Shown: positions 32,716 to 41,315 of the stretch, piece by piece
How the letters are laid out: the number at the start of each line of letters is the position of its first letter
Position numbering within the stretch: the stretch's first letter is position 1
Assembly: GCF_014648915.1 (NCBI RefSeq)
Contig: NZ_BMSA01000022.1
Location: 1-64,000, forward strand
Origin: Streptomyces phaeofaciens
GTDB lineage: Bacteria > Actinomycetota > Actinomycetes > Streptomycetales > Streptomycetaceae
Length of the DNA: 64,000 nt
Reading direction: 5' to 3'
Made by a program: the position numbers and the translations under genes
Notes under the pieces: model-generated
What the model saw: only the letters and a program-made list of their open reading frames with translations
Told to the model about the DNA's origin: nothing
Databases searched by the model: none

Positions 32716-33981
32716 GTGGTCGACGCGGATCAGACATTCGTCATCGTCGGAGGAGGCCTGGCCGGAGCGAAGGCGGCCGAGACGCTGCGGGCGGAGGGCT
32801 TCACCGGCCGCGTGATACTGATCTGCGACGAACGCGACCACCCCTACGAGCGGCCCCCGCTCTCCAAGGGCTTCCTGCTCGGCAAGGAGCCCCGCGAGTC
32901 CGTCTTCGTGCACGAGCCCGCCTGGTACGCGCAGAACGACATCGAGCTGCACCTGGGCCAGACCGTCGACGCGATCGACCGCACGGCGAAGACGGTCCGG
33001 TTCGGCGACGACGGCACGCTCGTCCACTACGACAAGCTGCTCCTGGCCACCGGCGCCGAGCCGCGCCGGCTCGACATCCCCGGCACGGACCTCGCGGGCG
33101 TCCACCATCTGCGCCGGCTCGCGCACGCCGAGCGCCTCAAGGGCGTCCTGACCGCCCTGGGCCGCGACAACGGCCACCTGGTGATCGCCGGCGCCGGCTG
33201 GATCGGCCTGGAGGTGGCCGCGGCGGCCCGCGAGTACGGCGCCGAGGTCACCGTCATCGAACCGGGCCCGACACCGCTGCACAGCGTCCTCGGCCCCGAG
33301 CTGGGCAATGTCTTCGCCGAACTGCACCGCGAGCGCGGCGTCCGGTTCCGCTTCGGCGTGCGGCTCACCGAGATCGTCGGCCAGGACGGCATGGTCCTCG
33401 CCGCCCGCACCGACGACGGCGAGGAGCACCCGGCGCACGACGTCCTCGCGGCGATCGGCGCGGCCCCGCGGACCGCGCTCGCGGAGGCGGCGGGGCTGAC
33501 CCTGGCCGACCGCGCGCACGGCGGGGGCGTCGCGGTGGACGAACTGCTGCGCACCTCCGACCCCGACATCCACGCCGCCGGCGACGTGGCGTCCTTCCCG
33601 CACGGACTGTTCGACACCCGGCTGCGCGTGGAGCACTGGGCCAACGCGCTGAACGGCGGCCCGGCGGCCGCCCGCGCGATGCTCGGCAAGGGCGTCCCCT
33701 ACGACCGCGTGCCCTACTTCTTCACCGACCAGTACGACCTGGGCATGGAGTACAGCGGCTGGGCGCCGCCGGGGTCGTACGACGAGGTGGTGATCCGCGG
33801 TGACGCCGGCAAGCGGGAGTTCATCGCGTTCTGGGTGAAGGAGGGCCGCGTCCTCGCCGGGATGAACGTGAACGTGTGGGATGTCACAGAGCCGATCCAG
33901 AAGCTGATCGCCTCGCGGGCCGCCGTGGACACCGAGGCCCTGGCGGATCCCCATGTGCCGCTGGAGAGCCTCGGCGCCTAG
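32716..33981 (+). CDS. NAD(P)/FAD-dependent ferredoxin-reductase-like protein
   Basis: A 421-residue flavoprotein of the ferredoxin/rhodocoxin/putidaredoxin reductase type. FAD motif VIVGGGLAGAKAAETLR is at about 9-25, then YERPPLSKGFLLGK. The NAD-binding motif is VIAGAGWIGLEVAAAAREYG (about 155-174). The second FAD motif is DIHAAGDVASFPH, and the C-terminal reductase domain (PYFFTDQYDLGMEYSGWAPP) follows. It transfers electrons from NAD(P)H to an Fe-S partner; no ferredoxin gene is adjacent, although the P450 at 48.7 kb would need such a system. GTG start with GGAGGC just upstream. Confidence 0.9.
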   Translation: MVDADQTFVIVGGGLAGAKAAETLRAEGFTGRVILICDERDHPYERPPLSKGFLLGKEPRESVFVHEPAWYAQNDIELHLGQTVDAIDRTAKTVRFGDDGTLVHYDKLLLATGAEPRRLDIPGTDLAGVHHLRRLAHAERLKGVLTALGRDNGHLVIAGAGWIGLEVAAAAREYGAEVTVIEPGPTPLHSVLGPELGNVFAELHRERGVRFRFGVRLTEIVGQDGMVLAARTDDGEEHPAHDVLAAIGAAPRTALAEAAGLTLADRAHGGGVAVDELLRTSDPDIHAAGDVASFPHGLFDTRLRVEHWANALNGGPAAARAMLGKGVPYDRVPYFFTDQYDLGMEYSGWAPPGSYDEVVIRGDAGKREFIAFWVKEGRVLAGMNVNVWDVTEPIQKLIASRAAVDTEALADPHVPLESLGA

Positions 33982-34101
33982 GGGCCGCCCGGAACCGTCT
34001 CGCCGGTGCGGGCCGGGCGGGGCCGGCCGCGCCCGGTGCCGGTGCCGGGTCGCGCCGCCTCGGAGGGGCCGCGGCTCGCAGGGGATGTCGGCGCGCCCCC
34101 G

Positions 34102-34107
34102 TAGAAT
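34102..34107 (+). promoter_or_regulatory. -10-like hexamer TAGAAT for dnaG, leaderless spacing
   Basis: TAGAAT ends 6 nt before the dnaG GTG. No ribosome-binding sequence lies between, and no clear -35 element is seen. This predicts a transcript that starts at the initiation codon. Confidence 0.5.
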
Positions 34108-34113
34108 TCACGC

Positions 34114-36015
34114 GTGGCAGGACGGATCAACGACGAGGACGTGAAGGCGGTACGGGACGCGGTCCCGATCGACGCCGTGGTGTCCGAGTACCTCCAGCTG
34201 CGCAACGCGGGCGGCGGCAACCTCAAGGGACTCTGCCCGTTCCACGACGAGAAATCGCCGTCCTTCCAGGTCAGCCCGAGCAAGGGACTCTTCCACTGCT
34301 TCGGCTGCCAGGAGGGCGGCGACACCATCACGTTCGTGATGAAGGTCGACCACCTCACCTTCTCCGAGGTGGTCGAGCGCCTCGCAGCCCAGGCCGGCAT
34401 CACGCTGCGCTACGAGGAGGGCGGCTACAACCCCTCCCACCAGCGCGGCGAACGCATCCGCCTGGTCGAGGCCCACAAGATCGCCGCCGACTGGTACGCG
34501 GAGCAGCTCGCCGAGGCCCCGGAGGCCGACACCGGCCGGATCTTCCTCGCCGAGCGCGGCTTCGACCAGGCCGCCGCCGTCCACTTCGGCGTCGGCTACA
34601 GCCCCCAGGGCTGGGACCACCTCACCCGCTTCCTGCGCGGCAAGGGCTTCACCGACAAGGAACTGATCCTCTCCGGCCTCTCCCAGGAGGGCCGGCGCGG
34701 CCCCATCGACCGTTTCCGCGGCCGCCTGATGTGGCCCATCCGCGACATCGGCGGCGACGTGGTGGGCTTCGGCGCCCGCAAGCTCTACGAGGCCGACAAC
34801 GGCCCCAAGTACCTCAACACGCCCGATACGGCGATCTACCGCAAGAGCCAGGTGCTCTACGGCATCGACCTCGCCAAGAAGGACATCGCCAAGTCCTCCC
34901 GCGCGGTCGTCGTCGAGGGCTACACGGACGTCATGGCCTGCCACCTCGCCGGTGTGACGACCGCGATCGCCACTTGCGGCACGGCTTTCGGCGGCGACCA
35001 CATCAAGATCCTCCGCCGGCTGCTGATGGACAACGGCAGCGCACGCGTGATCTTCACCTTCGACGGCGACGCGGCCGGCCAGAAGGCGGCCCTGCGCGCC
35101 TTCGAGGACGACCAGAAGTTCGCCGCCGAGACCTACATCGCCATCGCCCCCGACGGCATGGACCCCTGCGACCTGCGTCTGGCCAAGGGCGACGAGGCGG
35201 TCGCCGACCTGACCGAACCCCGCACGCCGCTCTTCGAGTTCGCGCTGCGCCAGATCGTCGTCCGCTACGACCTCGACACCCCGGCCGGCCGCGCCGCCGC
35301 CCTGGACGAGGCCGCCCCCATCGTGGCCCGCATCAAGAACAGCGGCGCCCAGCACGAGGTCGCCGTGCAGCTCGCCGGCATGCTCGGTATCCTCGACACC
35401 CAGTTCGTCGTCAAGCGGGTCTCCCAGCTGGCCCGTTGGGCCCGCGAGCGGGGCGGCGCGGGCCCCGCCCCCGGCAACCGCGCCTCCCAGCCGTACGAGG
35501 CCGCCCCGCGCGCCGCAGCGTCGGGCCCGGCCCTCACCCTCCGCAACCCCGTCTACGCCACGGAACGCGAGCTGCTGAAGCTCGCCCTCCAGCGCCCCGA
35601 GCTGGTCTCCCCGGCCTTCGACGCCTACGGCGTCGACGAGTTCACCGCCGCCCCCTACGCCGCCGTACGCCAGACCGTGCAGGACGCGGGCGGCGCCGAG
35701 TGGGGGACGCAGGACGCCCAGGAGTACCTGGTGCGGGTCCGGGAGGCCGCCCCCGACGACACGGTCCGCGCCATGGTCACCGAACTCGCCGTCGAGCCGA
35801 TCATGCGCCGCACCGTCGACGACGTCTACGCCGGCACGGTCCTCGTCCAGGTCCGCCGCCGCGCCGTCGAGCGCCGCGTCCGCGACGTCCAGTCCCAGCT
35901 GGCCCGCCTCGCCGCCTCCGGCGACCAGGCCCAACTCGCCGCCGTGCAGAACGAACTCTGGATCCTCCAGCAGTACGACCAGGCCCTGCGCGAGCACGGA
36001 GCCGCAGCTCTCTGA
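34114..36015 (+). CDS. dnaG: DNA primase
   Basis: A 633-residue primase that makes RNA primers at the replication fork. The N-terminal zinc-binding domain has CPFHDEKSPSFQVSP and HCFGCQEGGD (CHCC ligands, about 42-66). The TOPRIM core begins SRAVVVEGYTDVMACHLAGV and includes FTFDGDAAGQKAALRAFEDD with the acidic metal ligands. The C-terminal DnaB-helicase-binding domain (about 490-633) follows an Ala/Pro-rich linker. GTG 34114 starts the conserved sequence (AGRINDEDVKAVRDAVPID). Confidence 0.97.
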   Translation: MAGRINDEDVKAVRDAVPIDAVVSEYLQLRNAGGGNLKGLCPFHDEKSPSFQVSPSKGLFHCFGCQEGGDTITFVMKVDHLTFSEVVERLAAQAGITLRYEEGGYNPSHQRGERIRLVEAHKIAADWYAEQLAEAPEADTGRIFLAERGFDQAAAVHFGVGYSPQGWDHLTRFLRGKGFTDKELILSGLSQEGRRGPIDRFRGRLMWPIRDIGGDVVGFGARKLYEADNGPKYLNTPDTAIYRKSQVLYGIDLAKKDIAKSSRAVVVEGYTDVMACHLAGVTTAIATCGTAFGGDHIKILRRLLMDNGSARVIFTFDGDAAGQKAALRAFEDDQKFAAETYIAIAPDGMDPCDLRLAKGDEAVADLTEPRTPLFEFALRQIVVRYDLDTPAGRAAALDEAAPIVARIKNSGAQHEVAVQLAGMLGILDTQFVVKRVSQLARWARERGGAGPAPGNRASQPYEAAPRAAASGPALTLRNPVYATERELLKLALQRPELVSPAFDAYGVDEFTAAPYAAVRQTVQDAGGAEWGTQDAQEYLVRVREAAPDDTVRAMVTELAVEPIMRRTVDDVYAGTVLVQVRRRAVERRVRDVQSQLARLAASGDQAQLAAVQNELWILQQYDQALREHGAAAL

Positions 36016-36281
36016 GCGTGTCGCGCCCGGCGCGGTCACCGCCCGGTCACGGACCGGACGCAAAAAGTCACCGCACGCCCCTCGTGGCGGCGATGTGTCG
36101 TACTCCACACTGGGTTCCGGTGCCTGAGTCCTCGGAGCGCGGCCGATCCGTCCCCAGCGGGTCCCACACCCCCGCGGTTCCGCTCATCGCGTACGGGACG
36201 GACAGCGGCATGGCCGCCGGATCCGCCCCCGAAGTACCGCTGCCGCTCGCCTCAGCAGCGATCATCCTGGAGGTCGCCCCC
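36016..36281 (+). promoter_or_regulatory. Upstream region of the sigma factor gene
   Basis: 266 bp between dnaG and the sigma factor start. The reading frame of the sigma gene stays open through it, so an ATG at 36093 or 36210 could give a longer protein. Two GGTCAC elements are spaced 11 bp (36034 and 36045), reminiscent of PhoP direct repeats but without a clear third unit. No confident promoter was found. Confidence 0.35.
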
Positions 36282-37445
36282 GTGCAGACCCAGACCCTGA
36301 CCCAGACCGACCGCACGACCGACAGCCCGCCCGACGGCACGGAAGCGGACGCCGAGACCGACGTCCTGACCGCGGTGCCGCCGCAGAACCGTGTCGCGCA
36401 CCACCCGGAGACGGAGACGGAGACGGCGCCGGAGACGGAGCCGGAGGCGGAACCGCCCGTCGAGGCGCTGACGGAGCCCCCCGAGGCCCCGGAGCCCGTC
36501 CGGAAACCGCCCGCCCGCGCCACCGAGAGCGCCGGCCCGTCCTCCGACCTGTTCCGCCAGTACCTGCGCGAGATCGGCCGTATCCCGCTGCTCAGCGCGG
36601 CCGAGGAGGTCGAGCTGGCCCGCCGGGTCGAGGCCGGTCTGTTCGCCGAGGAGAAACTGGTCAGCACCCCCGACCTGGACAGCGAACTGGGCCTCGACCT
36701 CGACCGGCTGGTCGTCATGGGGCGGATGGCCAAGCGCCGCCTCATCGAGGCCAACCTCCGGCTCGTCGTCTCCGTCGCCAAGCGGTACGTCGGGCGCGGC
36801 CTGACCATGCTCGACCTGGTCCAGGAGGGCAACCTCGGGCTCATCCGGGCCGTCGAGAAGTTCGACTACGCCCGCGGCTACAAGTTCTCCACGTACGCCA
36901 CCTGGTGGATCCGCCAGGCCATGTCCCGGGCGCTGGCCGACCAGGCCCGCACCATCCGCGTCCCGGTCCATGTCGTCGAGCTGATCAACCGGGTGGTCCG
37001 CGTCCAGCGGCGCATGCTCCAGGAACGCGGCTACGAACCGACCGCCGAGGAGGTCGCCGGCCAGCTCGACCTGGCGCCGGAGCGCGTCGGCGAGGTGCTG
37101 CGGCTGGCCCAGGAGCCGGTCTCCCTGCACGCCCCGGTCGGCGAGGAGGACGACGTGGCCCTCGGCGACCTCATCGAGGACGGCGACGCGGCCAGCCCCG
37201 TGGAGTCCGCCGCCTTCCTGCTCCTGCGGGAGCACCTGGAAGCCGTGCTCTCCACCCTCGGCGAACGCGAGCGGAAGGTCGTCCAGCTCCGCTACGGACT
37301 GGTCGACGGCCGCCCGCGCACCCTGGAGGAGATCGGGCGCATCTTCGGCGTGACGCGCGAGCGGATACGGCAGATCGAGTCGAAGACGCTGAACAAGCTC
37401 CGCGACCACGCCTTCGCGGACCAGCTGAGGGGCTACCTGGACTGA
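36282..37445 (+). CDS. hrdA: Principal-type RNA polymerase sigma factor (HrdA-like)
   Basis: A 387-residue sigma-70 family protein. GTG 36282 is chosen because GGAGG lies 8 nt upstream and it gives the expected HrdA-type size. The N-terminal 85 residues are acidic and Pro/Thr-rich without conserved structure. Region 1.2 is DLFRQYLREIGRIPLLSAAEE. Region 2 is RLVVSVAKRYVGRGLTMLDLVQEGNLGLIRAVEKFDYARGYKFSTYATWWIRQA (promoter -10 recognition and melting). Region 3 begins GYEPTAEEVAGQLDL. Region 4 ends GVTRERIRQIESKTLNKLR (-35 recognition). HrdA is a non-essential paralogue of HrdB in Streptomyces. Identification as hrdA rests on the dnaG neighbour and remembered synteny. Confidence 0.85.
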   Translation: MQTQTLTQTDRTTDSPPDGTEADAETDVLTAVPPQNRVAHHPETETETAPETEPEAEPPVEALTEPPEAPEPVRKPPARATESAGPSSDLFRQYLREIGRIPLLSAAEEVELARRVEAGLFAEEKLVSTPDLDSELGLDLDRLVVMGRMAKRRLIEANLRLVVSVAKRYVGRGLTMLDLVQEGNLGLIRAVEKFDYARGYKFSTYATWWIRQAMSRALADQARTIRVPVHVVELINRVVRVQRRMLQERGYEPTAEEVAGQLDLAPERVGEVLRLAQEPVSLHAPVGEEDDVALGDLIEDGDAASPVESAAFLLLREHLEAVLSTLGERERKVVQLRYGLVDGRPRTLEEIGRIFGVTRERIRQIESKTLNKLRDHAFADQLRGYLD

Positions 37446-37502
37446 CGAGGGGCCGCCCTCCCGAGGAGAGCGGCCCCTGCCGGTGGTGCCTGTCGGCGGT
37501 GC

Positions 37503-39431
37503 CTAGTCGACCTCCGCGACCGCCTGCGCGAACTGCGCCTTGTACAGGCGGGCGTACGCCCCGTCCGCCGCGAGCAGCTCCGCGTGGGCGCCCTGCTCCA
37601 CGATCGACCCGTTCTCCATCACCAGGATCGTGTCCGCGTCCCGGATGGTGGAGAGCCGGTGGGCGATGACGAACGAGGTGCGTCCGTGCGCCAGCTTGGC
37701 CATCGCCTTCTGGATCAGCACCTCGGTGCGGGTGTCGACGGAGCTGGTGGCCTCGTCGAGAACCAGGATCACCGGGTCGGACAGGAACGCCCGCGCGATG
37801 GTGATCAGCTGCTTCTCACCGGCGCTGACCCCGCTGCCCTCGTCGTCGATCACGGTGTCGTAGCCGTCGGGCAGGGTCCGGACGAACCGGTCGGCGTGGG
37901 CCGCCCGCGCCGCCTCCTCGATCTCGCCCCGGGTGACCTCGCGCGAGGCGCCGTACGCGATGTTCTCCGCGATGGTGCCGCCGAACAGCCAGGTGTCCTG
38001 GAGCACCATGCCGATACCGGCCCGCAGTTCGTCCCGGGTCATCGACGCGATGTCGACGCCGTCGAGGGTGATGCGTCCGCCGGAGACGTCGTAGAACCGC
38101 ATCAGCAGATTGACCAGGGTGGTCTTGCCGGCGCCCGTGGGGCCGACGATCGCCACCGTGTGGCCCGGTTCCACGGCCAGCGACAGATCCTCGATCAGCG
38201 GCTTCTCGGGGTCGTACCGGAAGGCCACGTCCTCCAGCGCCACCCGCCCGCGCAGTTCGGCGGGACGCTGTGCCGGGACCGGGTCGGCCTGCTGCTCCTC
38301 GGCGTCCAGGAGCTCGAAGATCCGTTCCGCCGAGGCCACGCCCGACTGCACCAGGTTCGCCATCGACGCGACCTGCGTCAGCGGCATCGAGAACTGGCGG
38401 GAGTACTGGATGAAGGCCTGCACGTCACCGATGGAGAGCGAGCCGGACGCGACGCGCAGCCCGCCGACCACCGCCACCAGCACGTAGTTGATGTTCGACA
38501 CGAACATCATCAGCGGCTGCATGACCCCGCTGTTGAACTGCGCCCTGAACCCGGCCTCGTACAGCGCCTCGTTCTGCTCGGCGAACTGCTCGGCCGACTC
38601 CTGCTGGCGGCCGAACACCTTCACCAGCGTGTGCCCGGTGTACATCTCCTCGATGTGGGCGTTCAGCTTGCCGGTGGAGCGCCACTGCTGCACGAAGTGC
38701 GGCTGCGACCGCTTGCCGACCCGGGTGGCGACGACCGCCGACAGCGGCACGGTCACCAGCGCGACCAGCGCGAGCAGCCACGACACCCAGAACATCATCG
38801 CCAGCACACCGACGATGGTGAGCAGCGAGTTGACCAGCTGGCCCAGCGACTGCTGGAGCGTCTGCCCGATGTTGTCGATGTCGTTGGTCGCCCGGGAGAG
38901 CACCTCGCCGCGCTGGCGCTTGTCGAAGTACGACAGCGGCAGCCGCGACAGCTTCGTCTGGACGTCCTCGCGCATCCGGAACATCGTGCGGTTGACGGCC
39001 CGGTTGACCAGGCGCGTCGCCACCGCCATCAGCAGACCGGCGACCAGGAACACCCCGAGCGCGAACAGCAGGACCTCGCCGACCCGGTCGAAGTCGATGC
39101 CCTTGCCGGGGGTGAAGTCGGTGCTCTTCAGCATGTCGGCGACCGAGCCGTCGCCGCGCTCGCGCATCGAGTCGAGCACCTGCTCCTTGGTGGCGCCGGC
39201 CGGCATCTCCCGGCCGACGATCCCGGAGAAGACCAGGTCGGTGGCCTGGCCGAGGATCTTCGGCCCGATCACGTTCAGGCCGACGCTGAGCACCACGCAG
39301 AACAGCATCGCGTAGAGGGTGAGCCGCTCCGGCTTGAACTGGGCGAGCAGCCGCCGGCCGGACACCTTGAAGTCCAGCGAGCGGTTCTCGGGACCGGTGC
39401 CGGCCATCATCCGTCCCATGGGCCCGGCCAT
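37503..39431 (-). CDS. ABC exporter half-transporter, catalytic-site-competent subunit
   Basis: A 642-residue type IV ABC exporter: six membrane helices (about 45-350) and a C-terminal nucleotide-binding domain. Walker A is GPTGAGKTTL, signature GSGVSAGEKQLITIARA (VSAGE rather than LSGGQ), and Walker B ends LVLDEATSSVD with the catalytic Glu. The H-loop is FVIAHRLSTI. It shares one nucleotide with the upstream gene encoding the other half. Such pairs form heterodimeric multidrug or lipid exporters. The start ATG 39431 is part of the overlap (TGATG-type). Confidence 0.92.
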   Translation of the reverse strand: MAGPMGRMMAGTGPENRSLDFKVSGRRLLAQFKPERLTLYAMLFCVVLSVGLNVIGPKILGQATDLVFSGIVGREMPAGATKEQVLDSMRERGDGSVADMLKSTDFTPGKGIDFDRVGEVLLFALGVFLVAGLLMAVATRLVNRAVNRTMFRMREDVQTKLSRLPLSYFDKRQRGEVLSRATNDIDNIGQTLQQSLGQLVNSLLTIVGVLAMMFWVSWLLALVALVTVPLSAVVATRVGKRSQPHFVQQWRSTGKLNAHIEEMYTGHTLVKVFGRQQESAEQFAEQNEALYEAGFRAQFNSGVMQPLMMFVSNINYVLVAVVGGLRVASGSLSIGDVQAFIQYSRQFSMPLTQVASMANLVQSGVASAERIFELLDAEEQQADPVPAQRPAELRGRVALEDVAFRYDPEKPLIEDLSLAVEPGHTVAIVGPTGAGKTTLVNLLMRFYDVSGGRITLDGVDIASMTRDELRAGIGMVLQDTWLFGGTIAENIAYGASREVTRGEIEEAARAAHADRFVRTLPDGYDTVIDDEGSGVSAGEKQLITIARAFLSDPVILVLDEATSSVDTRTEVLIQKAMAKLAHGRTSFVIAHRLSTIRDADTILVMENGSIVEQGAHAELLAADGAYARLYKAQFAQAVAEVD

Positions 39432-41164
39432 CAGGCGGCCTCCGCTTCCGTCAGCTGGGAGAGCACGATCTCCCGGTAGGTCTCGTTGTCGGCCATCAGC
39501 TCACGGTGGGTGCCCGTGCCGACGACCCGGCCCTCGTCCAGGACGATGATCCGGTCCGCGTCGCGGATGGTGGCCACCCGCTGGGCGACGATCACCACGG
39601 TCGCCTCCGCGGTCTCCTGCCCGAGCGCCGCGCGCAGGGCCGCGTCGGTGGCGTAGTCCAGGGCGGAGAAGGAGTCGTCGAAGAGGTAGATCTCCGGCCG
39701 CTGCACGAGCGTGCGGGCGATGGCGAGCCGCTGGCGCTGACCGCCGGAGACGTTCGTCCCGCCCTGGGCGATCGGGGCGTCCAGCCCGTTCTCCAGCCCG
39801 CTCACGAAGTCCTTGGCCTGCGCCACCTCCAGCGCGTGCCACAGCTCCTCGTCGGTGGCGTCCGGGTTGCCGTAGCGCAGGTTGGTGGCGACCGTACCGG
39901 CGAACAGGTACGGCTTCTGCGGTACGAGCCCGACGGTCCGCGCCAGGAGCACGGGGTCGATCTCGGCGACGGCGACCCCGTCGACGAGGACCTCGCCGTC
40001 GGTGGCGTCGAACAGCCGGGGGACCAGCCCGAGGAGGGTGGACTTGCCGCTGCCGGTCGAGCCGATGACGGCGGTCGTCTCACCGGGCCGCGCCACCAGG
40101 TCGACGGCCTTCAGAACGGGCTCCTCGGCACCCGGGTAGCGGAAGCCGCCGCCCCGGATCTCCAGATGCCCGTGTCGGCGCAGCTCGCGCACCGGGGCCA
40201 CCGGCACCACCACCGACGACTCGGTGTCCAGCACCTCCTGGATGCGCTCGGCGCACACCTCCGCGCGCGGCACCATCATGAACATGAAGGTGGCCATCAT
40301 CACGGACATGACGATCTGCATGAGGTAGGCGAGGAAGGCGGTCAGGTCGCCGATCTGCATCCCGCCGCTGTCGATCCGGTGGGCGCCGAACCAGACCACC
40401 GCGATCGACGACAGGTTCACCGTGGTCATGACCACCGGGAACATGAACGCCAGCAGATTGCCGGTCTTGAGGGAGATGTCGGTCAGATCGGCGTTGGCCT
40501 TGCGGAACCGCCCCTCCTCGTAGCCGTCGCGGACGAAGGCGCGGATCACCCGGTTGCCGGTGATCTGCTCGCGCAGCACCCGGTTCACGGTGTCCAGCCG
40601 CACCTGCATCGACCGGAACAGCGGCCGCAGCCGCCGCACGATCAGCGTCACACAGATGCCGAGCACGGGGACGACGGCGACCAGCACCGCGGACAGCGGC
40701 ACGTCCAGGCCGAGCGCCATGACGATGCCGCCCACGCACATGATGGGCGCCGAGACCATCAGGGTGAAGGTCATCAGGGCCAGCATCTGGACCTGCTGCA
40801 CGTCGTTGGTGGTCCGCGTGATCAGCGAGGGCGCGCCGAAGTGGCCGAGCTCCCGGGCGGAGAAGGACTGCACCCGGTCGAAGACGGCGCCCCGCACGTC
40901 CCGGCCGAGCGCCGCCGCCGTGCGCGCGCCGTAGTAGACGGCGCCGATGTTGCACACGACCTGGGCCAGCGAGATGCCGATCATCAGGCCGCCGAAGGAC
41001 AGGATGTAGCCGGTGTCTCCTTCGACCACGCCGTTGTCGATGATGTGCGCGTTCAGGGTGGGCAGGTAGAGGGTGGCGCAGGTCTGTAGGAACTGGAGCA
41101 GCACCAGCAGGGCGATGGGTTTCTTGTAGGGCCTGAGATAGGTCCGCAGAAGTCGTATGAGCAC
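39431..41164 (-). CDS. ABC exporter half-transporter with degenerate catalytic Glu
   Basis: A 577-residue ABC exporter subunit and partner of the following gene. Six TM helices lie at about 15-310. The NBD has Walker A GSTGSGKSTLLGL, canonical signature VSGGQRQRLAIARTL, but Walker B reads IYLFDDSFSALD, so the catalytic Glu is Asp. The switch His position is in VVIVAQRVATIRD, where the usual His is Gln. This asymmetry (one consensus, one degenerate ATP site) is the hallmark of heterodimeric exporters such as TM287/288 or BmrCD. Substrate unknown. Confidence 0.92.
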   Translation of the reverse strand: MLIRLLRTYLRPYKKPIALLVLLQFLQTCATLYLPTLNAHIIDNGVVEGDTGYILSFGGLMIGISLAQVVCNIGAVYYGARTAAALGRDVRGAVFDRVQSFSARELGHFGAPSLITRTTNDVQQVQMLALMTFTLMVSAPIMCVGGIVMALGLDVPLSAVLVAVVPVLGICVTLIVRRLRPLFRSMQVRLDTVNRVLREQITGNRVIRAFVRDGYEEGRFRKANADLTDISLKTGNLLAFMFPVVMTTVNLSSIAVVWFGAHRIDSGGMQIGDLTAFLAYLMQIVMSVMMATFMFMMVPRAEVCAERIQEVLDTESSVVVPVAPVRELRRHGHLEIRGGGFRYPGAEEPVLKAVDLVARPGETTAVIGSTGSGKSTLLGLVPRLFDATDGEVLVDGVAVAEIDPVLLARTVGLVPQKPYLFAGTVATNLRYGNPDATDEELWHALEVAQAKDFVSGLENGLDAPIAQGGTNVSGGQRQRLAIARTLVQRPEIYLFDDSFSALDYATDAALRAALGQETAEATVVIVAQRVATIRDADRIIVLDEGRVVGTGTHRELMADNETYREIVLSQLTEAEAA

Positions 41165-41315
41165 GCTACGTCTCTCGCAGTCGGCGGGAGGGGCATTGGT
41201 TGCCCCTGGCCCCTATCGTGGAACACTCCACCCGCGTTACCTCAACCCATTAAGCCGACAGCGATGTGCTATGCGGCCTTACGGGTACACGTCACGCACC
41301 TCTGGTGGGTGCGCC

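Noticed and set aside
33876..37445. A single reading frame of about 1189 codons on the plus strand covering dnaG and the sigma gene
   Set aside because: Only the last 387 codons are protein-like. The first two thirds are the wrong frame of dnaG and translate to Arg/Pro-rich sequence.
37503..41164. ABC pair as a lantibiotic or siderophore exporter
   Set aside because: Nothing nearby encodes a peptide precursor or siderophore enzyme. The pair lies in a conserved housekeeping region, so a generic exporter is the safe call.
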